Shown piece by piece: positions 23,803-34,000 of a stretch of DNA of 45,150 nucleotides. The notes beneath the pieces were generated by a model. It was not told the DNA's origin. It ran no database searches and saw only the letters and a program-made list of their open reading frames with translations. The translations under genes were made by a program, and so were the position numbers. This stretch comes from Clostridium sp. CAG:389. Lineage in GTDB: Bacteria; Bacillota; Clostridia; TANB77; CAG-508. The stretch lies in assembly GCA_000438255.1 (NCBI GenBank), contig FR901872.1:1-45150 (forward strand). The letters run 5' to 3'. Each line of letters starts with the position of its first letter. Position 1 is the first letter of the stretch.

Positions 23803-25771
23803 TTATTTTTTTATTACTAAATCCTCAAATTGGATTACTCCAGTTCGTTTAAGGTCTTTTAAGTCATCCTTATCAACCTCTCTTATTTCTGGCTTTTCAA
23901 TAGGAATTACAAATGATAAGCCAGAATCGCATAACATTCTATAGTCTGCGTTTTCACCATATTGCAATTCTTTCTTGTGATTATAGAGTTTTTGAGAATT
24001 ATTATCTCGTGGCTCATATAATTCAGAATAGTTAGGATGTTCTTTTAAGTTATATAGTTTAGAATAAAAAGCTCCTATTCCTGCTATAAAAAGTACACAA
24101 TTACCACTTGGCATCTTTGATAACTCATCTAAAGTTGCTAGTTCTCTACCAACTACATCCCAGTTAGTTGAAGATGATCCCTGTCTAGCATAAGTCCTTC
24201 CAGATGACTTTTTATACCAAGTTTTCTTGCCAAGTAGAGCCACTAAATATTCCAAAGTTTCTTTACTCATTCCTCCCATAAAAAGAGTACTATCACAGCA
24301 ATCTAAAACAGATTCCCAACTATCTTTATATTTTTGTTTTAATTGACTTAATGATTGCAATCCTACAGTAATTCCAACATTTAATCCTCTCAAATAAGCA
24401 AGTTCTTCAACAAATCTTGGAATTTCTCCTAATTGTGCCCACTCGTCCATATAGATTTCTACTGGAGTTGCTAAACTTCCACCACATAGTTTTGCATTTT
24501 CATCAATGATTTCAAATAGTTGTGTATAAAAAATACTTGCTAAATAGTTGAAAGTATTGTTGCTCGGTTTTGTTATTACGAAATATGCAACCTTTCCATT
24601 TCCAATAGGTTTATTAGATTCACTATTTATCTGTTTTAATAAAGGAGAATTGTTATCCATAGGCATCCCTATTCTGTTAAGTTCCATAGTATCTGTATCA
24701 GTCATATTTGCAATTTCTTTAATATTGAATGAAGCTAATCTTGCAGTTGCAACCATAATAATTGTACTCATCATTTTTGGTGCAGATGCTGCAACTTTAA
24801 AATGCTTATATTGTTTTACACCTATTGACTCTGGCTCATCTTTTCCCCAAGCATCAAATAATCTATCTAAATTTGATACACCTGTAGAATCTGGATTCGA
24901 TAAACGAATCAAATTCAAAACAGTAGTAAAGTTTTGATGTGCTTTATCATAGTGTCTTAATGTATAATAAAATAAGGCTTGAAGATATATCATTTCTGCT
25001 TTTTCCCAGAATGGATCTCCAGAAGTATTTTGTATATTTTCGCTTTTAGTATTTGCCATTATTGTATTTATTAAGCTCATTACATCATCTTCTTGTATTG
25101 GATGTTCCTCATCATAATAACCAATATTATTATGACTTTCTTTAATATACATTAGTGGATTGTAGCAATCCGAACAAGACTTATCATCAAGGTTAAGAAC
25201 TTTTATTGTATAGCCTTTTTTCTTTAATGAATAACCACAATCTCGCAAAAGTTCTCCGTTTAGGATCAGTTACGATTATTGTTCCATTTGCATTTAGAAT
25301 ATTAGGCTTAAAATAATATCTCGACTTACCACTTCCAGGCCTACCTATCAATATAACATGCCTATTCATTTTGCTAATTTTCATATTTTTAGAAATCAAT
25401 TCTGTCTGTGTTAAAATCATATTATTTTCAAAGTTCTTATCTCTTTTATCTTTTATATCATTTGGAGTTTTCCATTCAGCAGAGCCATAGGTGTTTTCTT
25501 GTATATTCTTTTTGTTTTGCATTTTATAAGTTTCGTAAATCATTAAAACAAAAACAGACACCCCACTAGATACAAGAAAGTTATTTCTTGAAAAATCTAT
25601 TGGAGTGTTAATCTTATATAATTCATTCAGAGCAATGGTAAAATAATCAAAAGACCAATTTCCATTATTAGCAGACACCAGAGTTGTTACTCTTAACATA
25701 TAGTAAAATATAATTGCAAAAACTATTACAAATAATACTTTTGAACTCTTTTTATTTCTTTTCACCAGCAT
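23803..25771 (-). CDS. virD4: VirD4/TraG-type coupling protein read in two frames through a +1 shift at CGG
   Basis: Couples the relaxosome to the secretion channel and pumps DNA. The ATG at 25771 has GGGAGGTGAT upstream. Two N-terminal membrane segments (VLFVIVFAIIFYYML, VSSGVSVFVLMIYE) precede Walker A GRPGSGKS (143-150) and GTIIVTDPK (ending at 171). Zero frame continues CGG AGA and stops 20 residues later. Skipping the C at 25258 gives GELLRDCGYSLKKKGYTIKVLNLDD, completing the conserved DPKGEL motif. It goes on to MDEWAQLGEIP (Walker B region) and TVGLQSLSQLKQKY. Total 655 aa, normal for the family. Confidence 0.94.
25255..25258 (-). other. CGG +1 recoding site in virD4
   Basis: Zero frame ACT GAT CCT AAA CGG AGA ACT; after dropping the C at 25258, ACT GAT CCT AAA GGA GAA CTT TTG, giving TDPKGELL. 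The P-site codon is AAA. The shift falls in the same DPxGE motif as in virB4. Confidence 0.88.
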
Positions 25772-25792
25772 ATTTGCATCACCTCCCATTTT

Positions 25793-26203
25793 TTAATAAT
25801 CTAAATTTATAGAATCTTTTTCTATAAGTTTATCTGGAGTAATTATATGAATATTCTCTCGATTTTTTATTTCATCAAGAGTATAATCATCCCAAGTCCA
25901 TCCTATAGAGCCAAAATCATATACTTTTTTTGCTCCTTCTTTTGTATTTATGATTTTTTTCTCTGCTATATCTGTTGCAGTAACTATATCATTTTCTAAT
26001 GTTTTACAAATATAACAATCTGTATATTTATCATATACAATTTGAAAATCTTTTGTAGCAAAATTATTTACAAATAATTCTGCGATACATTTTTCAAAAT
26101 AAGGTCTAGCCCAACCATTCCAACGCTCATCTTTTATATGATAGCCTTCATAGTATTCACTATTTCCAATGTTAAAATATGCTTTTTCTTGTATCTTATC
26201 CAT
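25793..26203 (-). CDS. Hypothetical transfer-region protein
   Basis: 136 aa from the ATG at 26203, chosen because AGGTGAG precedes it (the frame opens at a GTG three codons earlier). Contains FNIGNSEYYEGYHIKDERWN and DFGSIGWTWDDYTLDEIKN; no membrane segment. It lies just upstream of virD4 in the same operon. Family not recognised. Confidence 0.65.
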   Translation of the reverse strand: MDKIQEKAYFNIGNSEYYEGYHIKDERWNGWARPYFEKCIAELFVNNFATKDFQIVYDKYTDCYICKTLENDIVTATDIAEKKIINTKEGAKKVYDFGSIGWTWDDYTLDEIKNRENIHIITPDKLIEKDSINLDY

Positions 26204-26204
26204 T

Positions 26205-27446
26205 TTACTCACCTACTTCTTTTTCATCTGCTATATTTATTTCTATATTCTTATCTTCTGTTAGAGTAGGAGAATTAGCAACTTCTTTTTCAAGTTCTTC
26301 AAAGATATTATGCTTTTCTAAATCCTCATTTACTACATTCCTTTTTTTTTCCTTTTCTGCAAGTTCTTTTATATCATTTTTAAAAACAGTCCAAACACAC
26401 TCATTCTCTGTTCTTTTCATAATATAATTTTTACCACTTAATGTTTCATAAGTTTGTCTTTCTTGCTCTCCAAGTTTTGTCTTGAAAGATATTATTTCAT
26501 CTTGTGAATTGATATTCCATTGCATATTTTTATTATCAGATCCATACACACGAATCTGACCTACATTATTAAATCCAAGTTCCGAATATCTTTCTAAATG
26601 TTTATTTTCAAAGTATATACTAGCAATTTTTTTATCTTCATCATTTGTAACAACTTTCATTCCATAAGGAATATCTGCGACTTCTAAATCATCTTTTATA
26701 CTCATAAAAGCAGAGAAAGGCATAGAGTGAATACAATAGTCTTTCTTAAATTCTTCAACTTCGACTTCACCCATTTCGTGTAAATTTAGACTTTCTGATA
26801 AATCTTTCAATTCCTGTGCATTTAAAGTCTGTCCTTTTTCTTTTGTTTCTTCTATTGCAGCTTGTATATTGTCATCAAATAAGTCTTTTGAGATTTTAGT
26901 TCTATATTCTATTAAGTCTGCAATTCTATCTCCCATATATCCCTGTTTAGATTTATTGAAATAGATATTATATCTTTTATTCTGATGTGATTTCACTTGC
27001 TCTGCTTGTTTCTTTTCATATCTAGCCATAAGTCTATTTATATGCAACACTTTTGCAATTCTAGGAAAATGTGCTTTAAAATCGCTTAAACCTTTTATTC
27101 TTCTTGCATATTTTGTTATTCTTTTTTGTTGAAATAGTGATTTTTTCTTACCAAACTCTGTATTTTCTGTTGATAGTTTTCTTTCACTTGCAACAACTCT
27201 AATTCCATCTTTTTGACACTTTTCCATTACTCTTATTGTTTCATCATAGGAAAGATTAGTTATCTTTTCTAATTCTTTTGTTGGTCCATCTTTTTGTACT
27301 GCTTTTATGCCTTCAACAAAATAATGATAACTAAATACTGAAAATGGCTTTAAAATATATTTAAAGAAATCCTTTATACCAACTCTTGTAGCTCTTTCTG
27401 CACCTTCATAGACTTGTGTTGCATCACTTTTATTAGTAGCTTGCAC
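26205..27446 (-). CDS. Hypothetical protein beside primase, possibly DUF3801/PcfB-like at its N terminus
   Basis: 413 aa. The start is probably the GTG at 27446, with GAGGTGATT upstream inside the primase end. The N-terminal 120 residues are basic and helical, with YDETIRVMEKCQKDGIRVV, a pattern loosely like the DUF3801/PcfB proteins that sit beside coupling proteins in other ICEs. The rest has an acidic C terminus. Position between primase and VirD4 fits that idea, but similarity is weak. Confidence 0.6.
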   Translation of the reverse strand: MQATNKSDATQVYEGAERATRVGIKDFFKYILKPFSVFSYHYFVEGIKAVQKDGPTKELEKITNLSYDETIRVMEKCQKDGIRVVASERKLSTENTEFGKKKSLFQQKRITKYARRIKGLSDFKAHFPRIAKVLHINRLMARYEKKQAEQVKSHQNKRYNIYFNKSKQGYMGDRIADLIEYRTKISKDLFDDNIQAAIEETKEKGQTLNAQELKDLSESLNLHEMGEVEVEEFKKDYCIHSMPFSAFMSIKDDLEVADIPYGMKVVTNDEDKKIASIYFENKHLERYSELGFNNVGQIRVYGSDNKNMQWNINSQDEIISFKTKLGEQERQTYETLSGKNYIMKRTENECVWTVFKNDIKELAEKEKKRNVVNEDLEKHNIFEELEKEVANSPTLTEDKNIEINIADEKEVGE

Positions 27447-29814
27447 TTGGAATCACCTCTTTCTCCATTGAAATTTCATATAAATTAAAATATTTATGAT
27501 AAAAATTATCTAATGTTAATCTATTCATAAATTTTTTAGTTCTAGTATTTTCATCTACTGCATATTCGCTCATATTTGCTGATTTTGATTGTGAATTTAA
27601 TATTTGTAGTTTTCCATCATCGATTCTATATAATTGTTTTGGAATAAATACTTGTGTTCCACTATCAATAGGCAAATAAATACCTTTAAACGATTCTTTT
27701 TCTTTTCCAGATAATTTAATAAATACAGACATATCATTATTATTTTTTACAGTTTCAACTTCTGTCTTTTGTATGTCATCTTGTTCTTTTTGTTTTGTTT
27801 TCTCTGGCTTTTTTTCTAATTCTTCTTTCGTTTCTTTCATAATATTTTCTGGTGTTAATCCTAAAATATTTTTATTATTATTGAAAACAAGTAAAGTCTT
27901 GTATTTGTCATTATTCACAAATTGTCTAGTCATTGCAGATTTCATATTATCTGGATATGCTAAACCATATCTTACTGCTTCCATAACATTTTCATTTTTA
28001 AATCTACTAACTGCCTGTTCTTTTAGTGATTCAACATAAGTTTTAGGAAATAATTTCTCAAATTGCGAAGTATTATTAGCAATAAATAAATCCTCAAACT
28101 CATCTGGATTGTTTTCAATATAATCTTTTATATTAGTTTCAAAACTTTCTGCATATTGCTTTAAAACAATATCTTTTTGCTCTACAGATAATTTTATATT
28201 TACAACATTCCCTTCTTGATCAAAACTTTTTACATTGTTTAGTAAATTTTCTAGAATAAAAATTTTATCATTTTTAAATTTTATATAATCATCAGATGTA
28301 TAGATGTACTCATTTACATATCTTGAAATATCTATTGTATTTTCTCCATCTTTTAAATAATTTTCATTATTCAATGTTTCTTCAATTAGTTCTTGTGTAA
28401 TAGCATTCGTTTCAAGATATTTTTGTAATATTCTATCTTGATGATTAGTCGCATATTTTTTCAAATGATCCATTATATAGTAATAGAAAAATAAGCCTTT
28501 ATATCTTTCAACTCTGGATTCTTGTTTTACTTCTTTTGGCATAATAATATCTTCAACCTCCTCTACTCTAAAATTGGTTTTATTTGTTACATATTCTTTA
28601 AAGCGAAGAATATCTTTTGTATCTTTAATTAAACCATCTCTTTGCATCTTTTTATAAGTATTATAGATATTATCAACATTTAATTCTTTATTTTGTAAAT
28701 ATTGATTTTCAAGTAAAAAAATAAAGGCAGATATTTTTGTTTTATAAACATCTTCCTTTTTTACATTTGCAATTTGTAAATCTCCGAAGTCTTTGTATTT
28801 ACCTTCTAATTTTGATATATCTAATACATTTACTTCTAGTCCTTCATTTAATAATTCTGGTATAACTCGAATCATTGCATTTTTACCAGCATCATCATTA
28901 TCAAGGGAAAGAGTAATTTCACACTTTAATTTCTTTAGTAATTCAATTTGTTCTTTTGTTAATGCAGTTCCCATTATCCCTACAGTATTTGCAAATCCCA
29001 TTGCATTAGCACTTATAACATCCATATATCCTTCGACTACTATCATTTCATAATTTCTAGCAAAAGATTTTGCTTTATGATAATTAAATAGTAATTCACT
29101 TTTATTGAATAATGGAGTTGCCATAGTGTTAATATATTTAGGCTTTGCATCTCCTAATACTCTCGCTCCAAATCCAACAGGATTTCCATATTGGTCAAAT
29201 ATAGGAATCATTATTCTATGGCTAAATATATCAATATAATCATTTTTAGATTCCTTTGTAATGCCTACTTCTATTAAATCTTTCATATTGTACTTTGATA
29301 ATAAATTATTAGTTATATTATCATAAGTAGGATTGAATCCAATATGAAAATTATTGATTATTTGTTCAGATAAGTTTCTACTTTTAAGATAGTCGAGAGT
29401 CCTCTCTCCATCTATATTTTTAGTTTTTAAATTATTCTCGCAAATAGTAATTGCATCTTTTAGAATGTTAGATAATGTCTTTTGTTTCTTTTGTTCTTCG
29501 GTTAGAGGCATTTTATTGTTTTGTGAAAGGACAATATTCAAATGTTGTATATCTATTGCTTTTTGCATAGCTTCTACTGTGCTTATTGCATTATGATTTA
29601 TTTCTGTTTCATATTTTTGGATAAATGATACAACATTTCCTCCAGAGCCACAAGCAAAACATTTTGCAATACCTTTGCTAGTGTTTACCATCATAGAAGG
29701 ATGCGTATCACTATGAAAAGGACAAATACATTTATTTTTAGCAACTTTTAATCCATAATATTCAAGAATATTTATTATATTGGAACTTGATAATATTTCG
29801 TCATAAGCACTCAT
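27433..29814 (-). CDS. DnaG-type primase of the element
   Basis: 793 aa. CHC2 zinc finger at the N terminus (CICPFHSDTHPSM ... CFACGSGGNVVSFI, about 29-66). The catalytic core has a Toprim domain (VVEGYMDVISANAMG, then LSLDNDDAGKNAM with the acidic pair). A long C-terminal half without recognised motifs replaces the usual DnaB-binding region and ends in an acidic stretch. Such primases let an ICE prime complementary-strand synthesis after transfer. It overlaps genes on both sides, including an ATGA overlap with the gene before. Confidence 0.92.
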   Translation of the reverse strand: MSAYDEILSSSNIINILEYYGLKVAKNKCICPFHSDTHPSMMVNTSKGIAKCFACGSGGNVVSFIQKYETEINHNAISTVEAMQKAIDIQHLNIVLSQNNKMPLTEEQKKQKTLSNILKDAITICENNLKTKNIDGERTLDYLKSRNLSEQIINNFHIGFNPTYDNITNNLLSKYNMKDLIEVGITKESKNDYIDIFSHRIMIPIFDQYGNPVGFGARVLGDAKPKYINTMATPLFNKSELLFNYHKAKSFARNYEMIVVEGYMDVISANAMGFANTVGIMGTALTKEQIELLKKLKCEITLSLDNDDAGKNAMIRVIPELLNEGLEVNVLDISKLEGKYKDFGDLQIANVKKEDVYKTKISAFIFLLENQYLQNKELNVDNIYNTYKKMQRDGLIKDTKDILRFKEYVTNKTNFRVEEVEDIIMPKEVKQESRVERYKGLFFYYYIMDHLKKYATNHQDRILQKYLETNAITQELIEETLNNENYLKDGENTIDISRYVNEYIYTSDDYIKFKNDKIFILENLLNNVKSFDQEGNVVNIKLSVEQKDIVLKQYAESFETNIKDYIENNPDEFEDLFIANNTSQFEKLFPKTYVESLKEQAVSRFKNENVMEAVRYGLAYPDNMKSAMTRQFVNNDKYKTLLVFNNNKNILGLTPENIMKETKEELEKKPEKTKQKEQDDIQKTEVETVKNNNDMSVFIKLSGKEKESFKGIYLPIDSGTQVFIPKQLYRIDDGKLQILNSQSKSANMSEYAVDENTRTKKFMNRLTLDNFYHKYFNLYEISMEKEVIPSASY

Positions 29815-30254
29815 ATATCTATGTTTTCCTTGTCTGTTTCGATTTCAATTATTTTATCATTTTCTTTTAGTTGTTCCTTAACATATTCATCATCAAATTC
29901 TCGTATCATACTTGGATATTCTAGAAAAATATTTTTATCCTTTTCTCCATCACAATATTGTTCTTCAACATCATCATATTCTTCTCCAATTCTCATATAT
30001 CTATATGAATATTCTTTGTCACTCAAATGCTGTAATCCTTCCATTATAGCATCCACATCTTCATAATCATTTTCATACCATTTTACATAGTTCCAACCAA
30101 AATAACATTGTTTTTTTCCTTCTTGTTTTATATCACAATTTTCTAAAAGATTGTAATCCTCATTGTGCTCTTTTAAATATTTTGTCACAAACTTTTTTAA
30201 TTCTTCAAATCCCTTTTCGCTTGTTATAATTCTAATATCTGATCTATATCCCAT
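29811..30254 (-). CDS. MGYRSD-type hypothetical protein
   Basis: 147 aa, acidic. It begins MGYRSDIRIITSEKGFEELK and has FGWNYVKWYENDYEDVDAIM and RYMRIGEEYDDVEEQY. This is a recurring small family on phages and ICEs (MGYRSD/E start, a W-x-x-x-KWY motif, a late GE..DD motif) whose function is unknown. GGAGG precedes the ATG. The gene before it encodes a shorter relative. Confidence 0.75.
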   Translation of the reverse strand: MGYRSDIRIITSEKGFEELKKFVTKYLKEHNEDYNLLENCDIKQEGKKQCYFGWNYVKWYENDYEDVDAIMEGLQHLSDKEYSYRYMRIGEEYDDVEEQYCDGEKDKNIFLEYPSMIREFDDEYVKEQLKENDKIIEIETDKENIDI

Positions 30255-30633
30255 TTGTTTTTCCTCCTTTTCTTCTTTTGTTTGTAAGAGCTTTTAGTTT
30301 TTCTATTGTTTCTTCATCTTTAAATTTACAATCTATAACTGGTATTGGCAGATTCTTATGTTCTATATTTTTACAATAAGTACAAACTGCTTCATCTTCT
30401 ATTTTGCATATTGTATATGAATTTCTATGACTCATTAAACATATTATTATAGTTTGTATTAACTTAAAATCTTGTGGATTATCCCATTTTAAAAAAACTA
30501 TTCCTCCATAAGTTTGACATGTTTTTTCATTGATTATATTGTCAATTATCTTCTGATTATTAAAAGTTTTTAAACTCCTTATGATATTTCCATATCCTCT
30601 TTTAGTAGTAATTATTCTTATTTCTTTTCTCAT
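30244..30633 (-). CDS. Diverged paralogue of the MGYRSD-type protein
   Basis: 129 aa. The start EIRIITTKRGYGNIIRSLKT parallels DIRIITSEKGFEELKKFVT of the next gene, and FLKWDNPQDFKLIQTII parallels its KWYENDYEDVDAIM, so the two probably arose by tandem duplication. It overlaps the next gene by about 11 bases. Function unknown. Confidence 0.65.
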   Translation of the reverse strand: MRKEIRIITTKRGYGNIIRSLKTFNNQKIIDNIINEKTCQTYGGIVFLKWDNPQDFKLIQTIIICLMSHRNSYTICKIEDEAVCTYCKNIEHKNLPIPVIDCKFKDEETIEKLKALTNKRRKGGKTNGI

Positions 30634-30634
30634 G

Positions 30635-31012
30635 TTATTGCTCCATTTCTATTAGTTTTTCTATTTGATTTTCTAATTTTGAGTCATCTTTATTGCTTAT
30701 AAATAACAAAAAACATTCTTTTTGATTATATATTGTAAGAAGTATTCTTGTATTTTTTCTTAATAATTCTATAAATTCAGCTAATTCTTTTGTTGTATAT
30801 TGGTCTTTTAATTTAAAGTTTATATATTTTACTACATTAAATGATCTTGTATATCTTCCAGCTGTAGCAAATACTTCTCTCGTTATCATCATGTTTTTAT
30901 CTATTTGTTCAAAATAAAAATCATCATATAATAAATAATAAGCACCTTCTTTAGCCTTATTCGTCACTAATGCTCTAAAGTCCTCAAAATTATAAATTAT
31001 ATTGCTTCTCAT
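30635..31012 (-). CDS. Hypothetical small protein
   Basis: 125 aa from the ATG at 31012 (AGAGGAAAA upstream; the frame opens six codons earlier at GTG). Contains FRALVTNKAKEGAYYLLYDD and TREVFATAGRYTRSFNVVKY. It is the first gene after the adhesin terminator, so expression of the primase block may depend on read-through. Family not recognised. Confidence 0.65.
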   Translation of the reverse strand: MRSNIIYNFEDFRALVTNKAKEGAYYLLYDDFYFEQIDKNMMITREVFATAGRYTRSFNVVKYINFKLKDQYTTKELAEFIELLRKNTRILLTIYNQKECFLLFISNKDDSKLENQIEKLIEMEQ

Positions 31013-31035
31013 ATTTTCCTCTTTTCTCACGAATG

Positions 31036-31061
31036 AAAAAGAGTGGGAGTTTCACCCACTC
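31036..31061 (-). terminator. Terminator after the adhesin gene
   Basis: Perfect 7-bp stem GAGTGGG/CCCACTC (31041-31047 with 31055-31061) followed on the minus strand by five T, just after the adhesin stop codon. Confidence 0.82.
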
Positions 31062-31064
31062 AAA

Positions 31065-34000
31065 TTATTCTTCTTTGTATTTTTTTCTTAATATTGTAAT
31101 GCCTCCAACTATTCCAAGTAGAGAAATTAGTGCTAAACTTCCTAGTAAAATATAATTGCTTTCATTACCTGTTTGAATTGAAGGTAATAGTGAATTATAA
31201 TAAACAAAACCATATACATTATCTTTTTCTTCTAGTGCTTTACCATCTGCCAAAACACCTTTTTCGTTTATTTCTATTTTTACAACTTGTTCTGAAAGTT
31301 TATATCCTAAAGGTGCTTTTATTTCTTTAATGTAATAAGTTCCATATCTTAATCCTTCAAATAATGCAGTACCCTCATATTCGTTTGCCCCTGCTTCTTT
31401 AATTAGTTTAGTACAATCTTTATCTTCATAAATTCCAAATATAAATTTATTAGATTTAATATGTTCTTTTGTAGTTTTATCCAACTTTTCAACTCTTACA
31501 GATTTTAGAATTGGCATATCCTTCATTATAATTTTCTTTCCATCACCAGCTACAAAATCTATTTCTTCTGCAATTTCATAACCATAAGGTGCAGTAATCT
31601 CTTTCATAGTATATTCTTTTCCTTCTGTCAAATAATTAATTTTATGATTTTCTTCTGTAGATACCCATTCATCTATAATGTTTCCTGTTTCTTTTTCAAT
31701 TATTTGTATTGTTGCACCAGGTAATTCATTAGTTCCTGTTTCATCAACTTTGCTAAATACCATTTCAGTTGGCTTATTTTTACAAGCTATTATTAAAATA
31801 TCTCCATCTTCTTTAATTTCAACTTTATAAATAGTATTGTTTAAAGTATATCCATCAACTTGTTTAGCTTCTTGAATATAATATGTTCCAAGTTCTAATT
31901 CATTGAAAGTTGCAATGCCTTCTTCATTTGTTTTTTCTGTAGTTATTACATTACTCATATCTTCTTTTGTAGAAATATTAAATTCTACATTTTTAAGTTT
32001 TATATTTTCATCTAATGTATCAACTTTTTTCACTTGAATTGTACCACGAGCAAGTTCATTGTCTATTTTTCCTTCTTTTCCTATTTGAACTACATATTCT
32101 ATAATACTTGGTCCTTTATAACTAATTTCAAAATCATATTCTGTTTCATTCAAAATATATTGAGAATTTGTTGCAAGTTCTTTTAGGTAATAAACTCCAT
32201 TAGGTAAATCTGGCACATTTTCTAATGTTCCTTCTTTTGTTATTCCACTTGTTGCTATCATTGTACCCTTTTCTATTGCTACATTTCCCATGTAATCATA
32301 AATATTTTCTCTTGCATAAATACCAAAAACAACGTCTTTATAAGCCTCATTATTTATAAATATTTTTTGTTCTTCTAGTATCTTTGTCATATCAATATTA
32401 ACTTTTGCTCTTATATTTGTTAATGTTGATTCTATTATTTGTACTTCTTTTACTTGTGTATTTTCAATAGTAAAATAGTGTTTATTTGTATCAGCAACAT
32501 AACCATGAGGCACTTTTGTTTCTAAATAATAATAACTTCCAACTGGTAGTTCTTTGCTTAATACTGCTTCCCAATCACTTTCTAATGTCTGTACTTTTTC
32601 GCCTTTTTTATAGTATGTTGTATTTCCTATGGTTATATCTTCGTTAGCATATATCGTAATTTCAGCATTTAATAAATTTGATTTATTCCATATTGGCGAT
32701 TCCGTTTTTCCAAATTCATTTTGTCCTATTATTGTTTGGTTAAAAATTTCTCCATATTTGTTAAATTTAAGTTTTCCTAAAACTAACTCATCTTTCATAA
32801 TTACAGATTGAATTTCACCAGTATCATTAATAGTAAATTCTACATTATCAGATATTGTGAATCCATAAGGTGCAGATGTTTCTTTTAATACATAAGTTTT
32901 ACGAACTTCTAACCCTTTTATTAAATGAGGTTCTTTAGTTGAAATCCAAGTATCAAAAATTGCTCCTGGATTATCTTTTTCATACACAGTTAAACAAGCT
33001 CCTTCAATTTCTGTTGAATCAGTAATATCTTGCTTTGAAACTTCTACCTTTATTATCTTATTTTTAAACTCATATTCTAAATCAACAATTTTGGTATCTT
33101 GTCCTCTATAAGTTGCATCAACTTTTATTGTTTCATTACTTGAAGCATATCCAATTGGTGCTTGAATTTCTTTTATTTCAAAATTAGTTAAAGGTAAATC
33201 AGAAGTAAAGTGAACTTTTCCTTCTGTATCACTTGTTGCACTTTCAATTAGTGTACCTGCTTTTACCACTATTTCATCTTTATAATTTTTAATTTCCTCT
33301 TTAGCATATAATCCAAATGTTGCTCCTAAAAGTCCAACATCATTTTCTGCATCTTTTTTGTAAACATTAATTTCTACTTTTTGCCTTTCGTTGGTAAATG
33401 AAGTATTGTCAAATACTATGGCTGTATTTTGATCTTTATATTTTAAAGATACATTTTTAACTTCATCACTTAAAACAAATCCTTCTGGTGCATTTACCTC
33501 TTTTACAGAATATTCGCCTAAAGGTAACTCTTTTGATGTTCCTTTTCCATCTAATTTTGTTATGATAGTATCAACAACAGTTCCTTTTTTGTAAATGATT
33601 GTCCCATCATTTGATGGATCATATATATCTTCTCTTGCAAATACTTCATATTTTGCATTAGCAAGTCCCTTCTCTTCGTAAACAAATTTTCCATCCTTAA
33701 AATCTGTCAAAACTTCACCACATTTTTCTACAGTAATTTTTCCTTTTACAGATGTATCCTTTTGATCAACTGTAATAACAGATGTTTTTCCATCTGGTAA
33801 TGTTTCATAGGCTGAGCTTGATGAAATTTTAAATTTTACAGGTTGAGAACTAATTAAATATCCTTTTGGTCCTTTAATCTCCTCTAGTTGATAATTTCCT
33901 ACATTTAATTTATCTCCAGTCATTACTGTACCAGTTTCATTAGTTGTCCATGTACTTACATAGTGTGGTAATGGATTCCATTCCCAATATCCAAAATATT

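Noticed and set aside
1695..25771. Treating the four split conjugation genes as ordinary pseudogenes of a decayed element
   Set aside because: All four break at the same codon in the same direction, and the sequences on both sides are otherwise intact with conserved motifs. Decay would give breaks of mixed type and position.
1695..25771. Systematic base-calling error at CGG (for example from methylated cytosine)
   Set aside because: About forty other CGG triplets in coding sequence, in the other frames, show no frame break, including one in an AACGGAG context. It cannot be wholly excluded without reads, but it does not explain the frame specificity.
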